A DNA stretch of 64,000 bases, taken from NCBI GenBank assembly GCA_945889625.1, contig CAMDCE010000014.1, positions 1-64,000 on the forward strand. The letters are read 5' to 3'. This DNA is from Asaia bogorensis (GTDB lineage: Bacteria > Pseudomonadota > Alphaproteobacteria > Reyranellales > Reyranellaceae). The translations under genes and the position numbers were made by a program. A model generated the notes under the pieces. That model was not told the origin of the DNA. It did not search any database and saw only the letters and a program-made list of their open reading frames with translations. This document shows positions 41,813 to 50,327 of this stretch, one piece after another (the stretch's first letter is position 1; every line of letters begins with the position of its first letter).

Positions 41813-43201
41813 GGCCAGCAGCGACGCCCAGTGGCGCGGCAGGTCGCCGGCGAACAGGCCGCGCGTCAGGCCGGCGACCAGCCGGGGCACCGCCGTCGTG
41901 AGCGCGTTGATGCTGCTGCCCGAGGGGCCGAAGCTCAGCGTCGTGCCGATGCCGAACAGATGGATGTCGCCAAGCCACGGCGCCTCGCCCGCCGTGCGCT
42001 CAAGGAAGGCAAAGTCCGGCCCGAGATAGGGATAGGCTCCGAGCAGTGGATCCTCTTCGCCGGCAGGCGGCGTGTAGCGGTGGCGCCACAGCGCGATCTT
42101 GTCGGCAAAGCCCGCCAGCTCGGGCCGCAGGCCGACATCCTGGCGCATGCCGGTGCCGCAGATCGCGTAGTCGGCATGGAAGGGTCCGCGCGGCGTCTCG
42201 ATGCGGATGCGACCTTCCTCCATGCGCGCGTCGGTCCAGGTGCGGCCGACATGCAGCGTGAACTGCGGGAAGGCCATGACCCGCCTGTAGGTGTCGGCCG
42301 GGAAGCCTTCGCGGGCGCGCAGGATGTTGCCCATGAAGCGCCAGCGCCATTCGTCGGGCATGTCGCCCATGTGTTTGAGGAAACCCCTGAAGGTGAGCCA
42401 ACGGTAGCGCTGCACGGTCGACGGCACGGCGCGGCGGCAGAACAGGTGCGCCGCCGCGCCGTGCTCGAGCGCCACGGCGGCATTGTCCATGGCCGAGGCG
42501 CCGGCGCCCAGCACGGCCACCGTCCGGCCGCTGAGCCGGTCGAAGTCGATCATCTCGCAGGTATGGGCGCGGCGATCCTTGGGCAGGGCGCGGATGAAGT
42601 CGGGCATCCACCATTCGCCCGTGCCATCTTGCCCTGTTGCCAGTACCAGCTTGCGCGCCGCCAGCACCTCGCCCGTCGACAGCGTCACCAGCAGGCAGCG
42701 ACCGCCGTCATCGAGCTGACCGGGGGCGATCGCCGTAGCGCCGACGTCGTTGCGCACCGGCAGGCCCAGCACGTGGCGGTACCATTGCAGATAGTCGTGC
42801 CAGTCCTGGCTGGAGATCAGGTGCACGTCGGCGAAGGTCCGCGCGCCATGCAGCGCGTCGTACCAGGCCTCGAAGGTCAGGCTGGGGATGCCCAGGTCAG
42901 GGCCGGTCTGGTCCTTGGGGCTGCGCAGGGTCGGCATGCGGGCGAAGGTGACCCACGGACCTTCCTTTCCTGCGGGCGCGCGATCAATCGCCAGGATGTT
43001 GCGCACGCGGTCGCGCATCAGCGCGAAAGCCGTGACAAGTCCCGACTGCCCGGCGCCCACGATCAGCACATCCAGCGCCGGTTTGCCGCGATACAGCCGG
43101 GGTACCATCCACTCCATGCGAGGATGCGCCGTCATTTCGATCTCACGGCGAACCTGCGCCTCGAGGGCGGTCAATCCGGGTGAGATGTCGCCTGCATCCA
43201 T
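41768..43201 (-). CDS. FAD/NAD(P)-dependent monooxygenase-like flavoprotein
   Basis: 477 residues from the ATG at 43201; a longer extension upstream lacks support. The FAD motif LDVLIVGAGQSGLVTAF lies near 45-60 and a second dinucleotide motif TVAVLGAGASAMDNA near 220. This two-Rossmann layout is that of flavin-containing and Baeyer-Villiger-type monooxygenases. The segment DWHDYLQWYRHVLGL is typical of such proteins. The substrate is unknown. Divergent from the NitT/TauT-type importer operon, with about 130 bases between starts. Confidence 0.88.
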   Translation of the reverse strand: MDAGDISPGLTALEAQVRREIEMTAHPRMEWMVPRLYRGKPALDVLIVGAGQSGLVTAFALMRDRVRNILAIDRAPAGKEGPWVTFARMPTLRSPKDQTGPDLGIPSLTFEAWYDALHGARTFADVHLISSQDWHDYLQWYRHVLGLPVRNDVGATAIAPGQLDDGGRCLLVTLSTGEVLAARKLVLATGQDGTGEWWMPDFIRALPKDRRAHTCEMIDFDRLSGRTVAVLGAGASAMDNAAVALEHGAAAHLFCRRAVPSTVQRYRWLTFRGFLKHMGDMPDEWRWRFMGNILRAREGFPADTYRRVMAFPQFTLHVGRTWTDARMEEGRIRIETPRGPFHADYAICGTGMRQDVGLRPELAGFADKIALWRHRYTPPAGEEDPLLGAYPYLGPDFAFLERTAGEAPWLGDIHLFGIGTTLSFGPSGSSINALTTAVPRLVAGLTRGLFAGDLPRHWASLLAYDEKQVELDRSRLT

Positions 43202-43329
43202 GCTCGTCTCGGTCAGCAAGTCGTGTGCCAGCGCCCGGGCGGGGCCGCTTCCTTGGCATACAAGTTGCGTCACGTCCTTGCCAAGGGGTCGCGTCAGACG
43301 CGACGTCCGCGTCACACCATGGAGGGGAC

Positions 43330-44448
43330 ATGCGCAAGGAATCAAGCAAAGTTGCAGCCAATGGTCGCCGCGGGTTGTCCCGCCGGACCTTCGTCGCAGC
43401 GTCCGGGGCCGGGGCGCTGGCCGCCGGGACCGGCTTTCTGCCGAAAAAGGTCTTCGCCCAGAAGAAAGTGACGGTGAAGCTCACCTTGGGCTGGCTGCCC
43501 GAGGGTGCCAACATCTGGTCCTACGCCGCCAAGCAGTTCTGGGCCAAGGACGGCATCGAGGTCATCGTCGAAAAGGGCACGGGCTCGGCGGCGGCCACCC
43601 AGGCGATCGCCCAGGGCAAGTACGAGTTCGGCATTCCGGCTGCGCCCAATTCCATCCAGCAAGCTGTAAAAGGCCTGCCGCTGCTTTCGCTCGGCTGCTT
43701 CAACTACGACACCACCATGGGCGTCGCGGTGCGGCCGGAGTCGCCGATCAAGTCGCCGGCCGACTTGAAGGGCAAGAAGGTCGGCTCGACGCTGACCTCG
43801 GGCGAATATCCGTTCCTGCCGATGTTCCTCAAGAATGCCGGCCTAACCATGGCCGACATCCAGTCGGTCTCGCTCGACAACAAGGTGCGCGAGGTGGCGC
43901 TGATCGAAAAGCAGTGCGACGCCATCACCTGCTTTGTCGCCAGCGCGCTGCCCAAGATCATGGCAGCCGGCATCAACCCGCGGGTCTTCCTCTACAGCAA
44001 ATACGGCCTGCCGTTCTATGCCCACTCGCTCACCACGACGCCGGCCTACTTCGCCAAGGAGAAGGCGCTGTGCGAGTCGGTGACGGCGGGCCTGGCCGAG
44101 GGCGTGAAGTTCGCCCTGCTGAACCCGCAGGCCACGATCGAGATCCTGTTCAAGGAGCTGCCCGAACTGAAGCTCGCCTCGACCGCGCAGGAGCAGCTCG
44201 AGATCGGTATGGGCGTGTGGTCGGCCAACTACGTCTCCAAGGAGGCCATGGACAAGGGCGTCGGCTACGCCGATCCCGCCGTCTACGCCAAGATGTGCGA
44301 CATCATCTTCGAGGCATCGGGCACGGCGGGCGACAAGAAGCCCGATCCTGCCTCGCTGTTCACCAACGACTTCGTCGGCAAGCTGAAGCTCAGCGACGCC
44401 GAATGGACGAAGGTGAAGGCGGGCTCGTCCAAGTACGCCCTGGGATAG
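43330..44448 (+). CDS. ABC transporter substrate-binding protein, NitT/TauT (SsuA/ThiY-like)
   Basis: 372 residues, start after GGAGGGGAC. A Tat signal, LSRRTFVAASGAGALAAG, is cleaved near KVFAQ. The type II binding fold is visible from VKLTLGWLPEGANIWSYAAKQF and IEVIVEKGTGSAAATQAIAQGK, as in NMT1/THI5-like proteins. Ligands in the family are sulfonates, taurine, nitrate, pyrimidines or aromatic acids. It leads a four-gene importer operon. Confidence 0.92.
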   Translation: MRKESSKVAANGRRGLSRRTFVAASGAGALAAGTGFLPKKVFAQKKVTVKLTLGWLPEGANIWSYAAKQFWAKDGIEVIVEKGTGSAAATQAIAQGKYEFGIPAAPNSIQQAVKGLPLLSLGCFNYDTTMGVAVRPESPIKSPADLKGKKVGSTLTSGEYPFLPMFLKNAGLTMADIQSVSLDNKVREVALIEKQCDAITCFVASALPKIMAAGINPRVFLYSKYGLPFYAHSLTTTPAYFAKEKALCESVTAGLAEGVKFALLNPQATIEILFKELPELKLASTAQEQLEIGMGVWSANYVSKEAMDKGVGYADPAVYAKMCDIIFEASGTAGDKKPDPASLFTNDFVGKLKLSDAEWTKVKAGSSKYALG

Positions 44449-44456
44449 ACCAAGGG

Positions 44457-45305
44457 ATGAACGCCAACGCGACACTACTGCCGGCGGCGGCCGAAGTGGT
44501 CGCAGGCGGCCTTGCAGAACGCACCAGCGCGTCGTCGCCCGGCTATGTCGCGATCGATCAGGTGCGCAAGATCTACAACGCCGGCACGCGCCACCAGGTC
44601 GAGGCAGTGGCGCCAACCTCGTTCAGCGTCAAGGCGGGCGAGTTCGTGTCGCTGCTGGGCCCGTCGGGCTGTGGCAAGAGCACGCTCCTCATGATGATCG
44701 CCGGCCTCGATGCGCCGAGCCAGGGCTCGATCAGCGTCGCCGGGCGGGCAATGACCTCGCCGCGCGCCGAGACCGGGATCATGTTCCAGGACCCGACCCT
44801 GCTGCCGTGGAAGAGCGCGATCGACAATGTGCTGTTCCCCTTCCGGGCGATGAACCGGCCGGTCGGACCGGCGGTCGTCGAGCGGGCCAGTACGCTGCTC
44901 GACCATGTCGGCCTGCATGGTTTTCACCATCACAAGCCACGCCAGCTGTCCGGCGGCATGCGCCAGCGCGTCGCCATCTGCCGGGCCCTGGTCTACGAGC
45001 CCGACCTGTTGTTGATGGACGAGCCCTTCAGCGCGCTCGACGCCATCACCCGCGATGAGATGAATCTCGTTCTGATGAAGATGTGGGAGGAGCACCACCG
45101 CACCGCCGTCTTCGTCACCCACTCGATCCGCGAAGCCGTCTACCTCTCCGATCGCGTGCTGGTGATGAGCCGCCGACCCGGCCGCATCATCGAGGACGTC
45201 CGCATTCCCTTCGCGCGGCCGCGCGGACTGGAGATCGGCGAGACCGTCGAGTTCAACGAGATCTGCGGCCATTTGCGCGGCAAGATCGAACACACCCCGC
45301 ACTGA
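44457..45305 (+). CDS. ABC transporter ATP-binding protein, NitT/TauT type
   Basis: 282 residues. Walker A GPSGCGKST, signature LSGGMRQR, Walker B LLLMDEPFSALD and the H-loop AVFVTHSIREAV are all intact. It starts 8 bases after the binding-protein stop. Its TGA shares a base with the next ATG (TGATG), so translation is coupled to the first permease. Confidence 0.94.
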   Translation: MNANATLLPAAAEVVAGGLAERTSASSPGYVAIDQVRKIYNAGTRHQVEAVAPTSFSVKAGEFVSLLGPSGCGKSTLLMMIAGLDAPSQGSISVAGRAMTSPRAETGIMFQDPTLLPWKSAIDNVLFPFRAMNRPVGPAVVERASTLLDHVGLHGFHHHKPRQLSGGMRQRVAICRALVYEPDLLLMDEPFSALDAITRDEMNLVLMKMWEEHHRTAVFVTHSIREAVYLSDRVLVMSRRPGRIIEDVRIPFARPRGLEIGETVEFNEICGHLRGKIEHTPH

Positions 45306-46108
45306 TGGTCTCCACCGTCGAAGCAACGCCTACGATCGCCGCACCGGCTTCGCCTGCCCTCGAGCGTTTGCGACCGCTGGTGCTGCCGACCGCCTTCGCC
45401 GCCGGCATCCTGCTGACATGGCAGGTGGTGGTCTTCGTCTTCGACTACCCCAAGGTGATCCTGCCCGCACCGTCGGATATCTTTGCGGCGCTGAAGGGCA
45501 ATTTCAGCGAGATCTGGCAGCAGACCGTCCCCACCATGCGGGACACGCTGGCCGGCTTCGTACTGGCCGCCCTGTTCGGCGTTGGCTTCGCCTCGGTGCT
45601 GAGCTTCAGCAAGCTGCTGCGCGACGCGGTCTATCCACTGATCGTCGTCATCCAGCTGGTGCCCAAGATCGCCTGGACGCCGCTGTTCATCGTCTGGGTC
45701 GGCATCGGCTGGCAGTCGCGCCTGACCATCGCGACCTTCATCGGCTTTTTCCCGATCTTCATCGCCATGATGGCCGGACTCGAATCGACCGATCGGTCGC
45801 TCGTCCGCCTGTGCAAGGGCCTGACCGCCACGCCGTGGCGTACCTTCTGGATGGTCCGCCTGCCGGCCTCGATGCCCTATCTCTTCGCCGGCCTGAAGAT
45901 CGCCATCACGCTGGCCGTGATCGGCGTCATCGTGGCCGAATTCATCTCCGCTTCCGAGGGCTTGGGCTTCCTGATCCTGAAGAGCGCGGCGCTGCTGCAG
46001 ACCGATGTGATCTTTGCCGCCATCACCGTCCTCTGTGTTTTGGGCCTCGTCTTCTACGGTGCGGTGCACGCAGGCGAGATCGCCGTCAGCAGGTGGCACG
46101 GCGAATGA
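45305..46108 (+). CDS. ABC transporter permease 1, NitT/TauT type
   Basis: 267 residues, about six membrane segments. The ATPase-contact EAA loop is CKGLTATPWRTFWMVRLPASMPYL (positions about 185-208, here described by its core), followed by the usual IAITLAVIGVIVAEF. It is a full-length SsuC/TauC-type channel. Its stop overlaps the start of a second, different permease (ATGA). Confidence 0.92.
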   Translation: MVSTVEATPTIAAPASPALERLRPLVLPTAFAAGILLTWQVVVFVFDYPKVILPAPSDIFAALKGNFSEIWQQTVPTMRDTLAGFVLAALFGVGFASVLSFSKLLRDAVYPLIVVIQLVPKIAWTPLFIVWVGIGWQSRLTIATFIGFFPIFIAMMAGLESTDRSLVRLCKGLTATPWRTFWMVRLPASMPYLFAGLKIAITLAVIGVIVAEFISASEGLGFLILKSAALLQTDVIFAAITVLCVLGLVFYGAVHAGEIAVSRWHGE

Positions 46109-46917
46109 CCGACATCGGCGCTCCGCTGCAGCGCAGCCTGTGGTTCGGCCTCGGCGACCTCAGCCGCGACGCAGCACGGCTGGTCGTGCCGCCTGTCGCG
46201 GCGGCGGTCCTCCTGTTCGGCGGCTGGGAGCTGTTGAGCCGAAACGGCGTGCTAAGCGCACGCCTGCTGCCGGCGCCGAGCAAGGTCTTCGACACCTTTG
46301 TTCGCTCGCTCGCCGTGCTGCTCGACCAGGCGCAACCGACCTTCTGGGGCGCGCTGGCCGGCATCGTGCTCGCCGCCATGCTCGGCATCGCGCTGGGAAT
46401 TGCCGTCTCCCATTCGCGCACGCTGATGCAGGCGGCCTATCCGACCATCGTCTTCTTCCAGCTGATCCCCAAGGTCGCGCTGGCGCCGGTCTTCCTGCTG
46501 TGGTTCGGCACCGGTTTCGACGCCAACGTGATCTTCTCGGTCTTCATCGCCTTCTTCCCGGTCGTGGTGGCGACGATCGCCGGGTTGCAGGCGGCACCGC
46601 CCAACTACGAACGGCTGTGCCAGGCGCTGATGATGTCGCGCTTTCGCATGTTCCTGGCAGTGAAGCTCCCCTTCGCGCTGCCGCACATCTTCAGCGGCCT
46701 ACGCATCGGAGTCACCTTCGCGGTGATCGGCGTGGTGCTGGGCGAGTTCATCACCGCCCAGACCGGCCTGGGCTACATCATCCTGTTCTCGGCCAACAAC
46801 TTTGAAACAGCACTGCTGCTGTCGGCCATCCTGCTGCTGTGCGGCGTCGGCATGGCCCTGTTCGCGATCTTCCTGGCGCTCGAAACCATCGTCACCGGCG
46901 TCTACGACAGCCGCTGA
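46105..46917 (+). CDS. ABC transporter permease 2, NitT/TauT type
   Basis: 270 residues. Same fold and loop position as permease 1 (QALMMSRFRMFLAVKLPFAL, then GVTFAVIGVVLGEFI), but clearly diverged. Two unlike permeases after one ATPase suggest a heterodimeric channel, whereas most TauC/SsuC systems are homodimers. It ends the operon just before the second MITE-like repeat. Confidence 0.92.
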   Translation: MTDIGAPLQRSLWFGLGDLSRDAARLVVPPVAAAVLLFGGWELLSRNGVLSARLLPAPSKVFDTFVRSLAVLLDQAQPTFWGALAGIVLAAMLGIALGIAVSHSRTLMQAAYPTIVFFQLIPKVALAPVFLLWFGTGFDANVIFSVFIAFFPVVVATIAGLQAAPPNYERLCQALMMSRFRMFLAVKLPFALPHIFSGLRIGVTFAVIGVVLGEFITAQTGLGYIILFSANNFETALLLSAILLLCGVGMALFAIFLALETIVTGVYDSR

Positions 46918-46936
46918 CATTCTTCCGACAGCCGAA

Positions 46937-47078
46937 CCTCCCTCCCCTGTCTGCAGGGGAGGTGTCGCGGTCATACCGCGACGGTGGGGTCATGAGTCAC
47001 GGACTGAGGCCTCTGACCCCTCCGTCGGCGTAAGACGCCGACACCTCCCCAGCAGACTGGGGAGGAAAGGCTTGATTC
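46937..47078. repeat. MITE-like structured repeat, copy 2
   Basis: Same layout as 23617-23756: outer CTCCCCTGTC../..GACTGGGGAG arms, inner GTCGCGG hairpin, GGGGTCA/TGACCCC repeat and GTCGGCGT/ACGCCGAC hairpin. Sequence is highly similar but not identical to copy 1. It lies between convergent genes, and its right end reaches the stop codon of the gene at 47077. Confidence 0.8.
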
Positions 47079-47826
47079 AATCGCCGCCGCCCGGATCGGC
47101 GGCTGCGAGCTGGCGGCCAGGCAGGCCGGCGATCTCCGCGACCAGCTTCTTGGTGAGCGCCCGGCCGAATGAGGCGTGTCCCTCGGCAACGACGGTGAAG
47201 GCCCCGTATCCGCCGATGACGTTGTCTCGGAAGTATTTTTCCAGACCGCCCGGCGGATGCGTGTGCTCGGGTCGGAACGATTCCGAAAGCGGCGTCAGGA
47301 TGACCAGGCCGTTGATGGTGATGCCTTTGGCGAGGGCGTCGTCGCGCGCCTGGGTGACCGGACGGCCGGAATTGTTGTTGCCGTCGCCGGAGACATCGAT
47401 GACGCGCCGCTCCGACGTGAGGGGCGCACGCTCGAGCTGGAGCACGGCGAAGTCGATGGCGCCGCTTATCGAGGTGCTGCCGGCGAACGATCGCGGCAGC
47501 TCGACGAGTCGGTCGCCGAAGCTGCGCGCGGCTTGCGCATCGGCGATCACCGTCCAGTCGATGACGACCTTGTGCTGGCCGACCGTCGCCCATTCGACGA
47601 AGCACACGGCGATGCGCCGGTTGCGGCCGGAGGTGATGGCATGCACCACGTCGGGATGGGTGATGGCGGCGGCTGCGCCCTCGCGCTGGAGCTTGAATTT
47701 GGGTTCGGTCACGCTGCGCGAGACGTCCGCGGCGAGCACCAGTAGCAAGTCGACCGGTTCTGCCGCCCGTGCCGTCGGCGACGAAAGCGTCAACATCAGG
47801 CTCAGCAGCCCAATTACCATTCTCAT
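47077..47826 (-). CDS. DUF1194 von Willebrand factor A-like exported protein
   Basis: 249 residues. A Sec signal (MRMVIGLLSLMLTLSSPTARA) precedes EPVDLLLVLAADVSRSVTEPKF. A metal-ion-dependent adhesion site is suggested by DVSRS, the Thr/Ser in STSISGAIDF and VIDVSGDGNNN, which matches the DUF1194 group of VWA proteins. The role is unknown; VWA folds mediate protein contacts. The stop codon is within the end of the MITE-like repeat. Confidence 0.88.
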   Translation of the reverse strand: MRMVIGLLSLMLTLSSPTARAAEPVDLLLVLAADVSRSVTEPKFKLQREGAAAAITHPDVVHAITSGRNRRIAVCFVEWATVGQHKVVIDWTVIADAQAARSFGDRLVELPRSFAGSTSISGAIDFAVLQLERAPLTSERRVIDVSGDGNNNSGRPVTQARDDALAKGITINGLVILTPLSESFRPEHTHPPGGLEKYFRDNVIGGYGAFTVVAEGHASFGRALTKKLVAEIAGLPGRQLAAADPGGGD

Positions 47827-47970
47827 CGCATAGGTCCTTTGTCGATCCATGGCGGCCTGGCATGGCACCCTGAGCATTTGGACGACCGCCGGCAAGAGCG
47901 GGAACTGGAGGAAAACGAGGATCGATTCGCGTCTCTGTGCACGGGACGACAGCACCCAAATTTCCTCTTG

Positions 47971-49029
47971 CTAAGGCAACGCGATCCCGAAGGCCTTCAG
48001 GCCGTTCTCATAGGCGATCGCCTTCTGCCGTTCCGCACTGAGCGAAGACAGCGCCTCGAGGTTCTCCTCGGGCGAGGGCCAGGTCGTCTTGTCCAGCACG
48101 TCGTCCGTCACATGCGGACGGAAGAAAGGATGGTCGGTGCCGAACATGATCTTGGCCGGATCGGCGAAAGCCTCCAGCGCTACCAGCGCCGGCGCGTGAT
48201 AGGCGATGGAATCGAACCAGCACTGGCGCAGGTAGTGACTGGGCGGCTTGGCCAGCCCGAAATCCTTGGAAATGTCGTTCTTCACGCAGGAATCGAGGCG
48301 ACCTGCGAGATAGGGCAAGGTGCCGCCGGCGTGGGCGACCAGGAGCTTCAGCGCGGGATGGCGCTCCAGCGTGCCGCGCAGGATCAGGAGTGCCACGGCG
48401 ATCGAGGTCTCGAAGGTGAAGCCCAATGCCAGCAGCAGGGCGTGGCCGGTGTCGGGAAAGAGGCTGTGGCCGATGCCATAGTGCGGATGGATGAAGACGA
48501 AGAGTCCTGCATCCGCCGCCGCTTTCCAGATCGGCTCGAAAGCCGGATCGTCCAGCCCCTTGCCGCGGCCGGCGGAACCGATGATAACGCCGCGCATATG
48601 CGGGTGGCCGGCGATGCGCTTGAGCTCGGCGGCGCAGGTTTCCGGCCGCTGCAACGGCAGCACGCCAAAGCCGTAGAGCCGGCCGCCGGACGCGGTGCAG
48701 ATCGCCTCGAGGTCGTCGTTCAACTGGGCAGCCAGGGCCGGCGCTTCGGCAGATTCGACGAAATCGATCCAGGGATTCGCCGAGCTCACGACAGAAACGG
48801 CGATGCCGTGCTTGTCCATGAAGGCAAGCTTGCGGCTCACCTCGTAGAATTCGCTGCCGATCGGCCGCCCGGCCGATGTCGAACCATCGGCCTCCTCGTC
48901 GGGCAGGATGATCAGGCGATCGCCCAGGCTGCGCGAGACGATGCGAGGCACCTGGGCCCGCTGCCGCAACAGGGCCACGTAACGCGGCAGATACATGTGG
49001 GTGTGAACGTCGATCAGCGGCAGGGACAA
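47971..49029 (-). CDS. Amidohydrolase family 2 protein, ACMSD-like
   Basis: 352 residues from a TTG start after AAGGA, just before LSLPLIDVHTHMY, where the metal-binding HTH begins the barrel. Further ligands are H in FVFIHPHYG, H in LLVAHAGGTLPY and D in IMFGTDHPFF. This set fits 2-amino-3-carboxymuconate semialdehyde decarboxylase and gamma-resorcylate decarboxylase relatives, which decarboxylate rather than hydrolyse. No ATG is near the barrel start, so the exact start is less sure. Divergent from a second amidohydrolase gene. Confidence 0.85.
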   Translation of the reverse strand: MSLPLIDVHTHMYLPRYVALLRQRAQVPRIVSRSLGDRLIILPDEEADGSTSAGRPIGSEFYEVSRKLAFMDKHGIAVSVVSSANPWIDFVESAEAPALAAQLNDDLEAICTASGGRLYGFGVLPLQRPETCAAELKRIAGHPHMRGVIIGSAGRGKGLDDPAFEPIWKAAADAGLFVFIHPHYGIGHSLFPDTGHALLLALGFTFETSIAVALLILRGTLERHPALKLLVAHAGGTLPYLAGRLDSCVKNDISKDFGLAKPPSHYLRQCWFDSIAYHAPALVALEAFADPAKIMFGTDHPFFRPHVTDDVLDKTTWPSPEENLEALSSLSAERQKAIAYENGLKAFGIALP

Positions 49030-49181
49030 GACGGGCAATCCTTGGCTGGGAGAGCAGCGGTTGGAGAAGAGGCTCGCACTCAAATGAAGTGCAAACGACG
49101 GGCCAAAGCGTATCGCGTGGCGAACTCGCGAACCACGCAGGACCGTCGTAGGCTTGCCGCCTGAAAACGAGGAGACGACGC

Positions 49182-50264
49182 ATGGCGACCCAGGCAGCAC
49201 CCCAGTCAGCACCGAAGGGCGAATATCGCGGCCTCGCCTACCGCAACAATGCCGACTTGAAGGCATGGCTTGCCAAGCGGCCGTCGGAAGCCGCGCTCGA
49301 GCCCGAACTGCCGATCATCGATCCGCATCACCATCTCTGGCAGACGCCGCAGCGCGGCCTATATCTGCTGCCCGAGCTGCTCGCCGACCTGGGCGGCGGA
49401 CATAACATCGTCTCGACGGTGTTCCTCGAATGCCAATCGATGTTCCGCGCCGGCGGCCCGGAAGAGATGAAGCCGGTCGGCGAGGTCGAGTTCGTGGCCG
49501 GCATGGCCGCCATGAGCGCGTCGGGAAACTACGGCAAGACGCGCATCTGCGAGGCGATCATCGGCTGGGCCGACCTGATGCTGGGCGCGCGCGTGCGCGA
49601 GGTGCTGCAGGCCGAGATAGCGGCTGGCGGCGGCCGCTTCCGCGGCACCCGCTACGGCACGTCATATGACGAGGGCCTCGCGGGCAAGTTCACGTCGCGG
49701 CCGATCCCGCCGCACCGCCTGCTCGATCCGAAGTTCCGCGAAGGCTTCGCCGAGCTGGGCAAGCTCGGCCTCACCTTCGACTGCTGGCACTTCCATCCGC
49801 AGCTGCCCGACGCGGTCGACCTTGCGCACGCCTTTCCCGGCACGACGATCATCATCGATCACGTGGGCGGCGTGCTGGGCGTTGGGCAATACGCCGGCAA
49901 GAACGCCGAGATCATGCCGCAATGGAAAAAGAGCATCGCAGCCCTCGCCGCCTGTCCCAACGTCAACATCAAGCTGGGCGGGCTCGGCATGACCTCGTTC
50001 GGCTTCGGCTTCGAGCATCGCGACGCCCCGCCTTCCTCGCAGGAGCTGGCGGCGACCTGGCGGCCCTATATCGAGCCCTGCATCGAGGCATTCGGGCCAA
50101 ATCGCTGCATGTTCGAAAGCAATTTCCCGCCCGACAAGCAGTCCTGTGGCTACACCGAGCTGTGGAACGCCTTCAAGCACATCACCTCGGGCGCCTCGGC
50201 GGCGGAGAAGAAGGCGCTCTATAGCGGCACAGCGGCGCGGGTGTACCGGATGATCGCGCCGTAG
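49182..50264 (+). CDS. Amidohydrolase family 2 protein
   Basis: 360 residues, start after GAGGAGACGACGC. Barrel motif PIIDPHHHLW near 45-54, then FDCWHFHPQLPD, IIIDHVGG and the late MFESNFPPDK. The family is close to 4-sulfomuconolactone hydrolase and 2-pyrone-4,6-dicarboxylate lactonase, so it may open a lactone from aromatic breakdown. This is an inference from motif context. The C-terminal YSGTAARVYRM is typical. Confidence 0.88.
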   Translation: MATQAAPQSAPKGEYRGLAYRNNADLKAWLAKRPSEAALEPELPIIDPHHHLWQTPQRGLYLLPELLADLGGGHNIVSTVFLECQSMFRAGGPEEMKPVGEVEFVAGMAAMSASGNYGKTRICEAIIGWADLMLGARVREVLQAEIAAGGGRFRGTRYGTSYDEGLAGKFTSRPIPPHRLLDPKFREGFAELGKLGLTFDCWHFHPQLPDAVDLAHAFPGTTIIIDHVGGVLGVGQYAGKNAEIMPQWKKSIAALAACPNVNIKLGGLGMTSFGFGFEHRDAPPSSQELAATWRPYIEPCIEAFGPNRCMFESNFPPDKQSCGYTELWNAFKHITSGASAAEKKALYSGTAARVYRMIAP

Positions 50265-50327
50265 CGTCGTTCCGACGGCGATGACATCAGGGCTTTCCTC
50301 TCCAGCAGACTGGGGCGGGGAAGCTGA

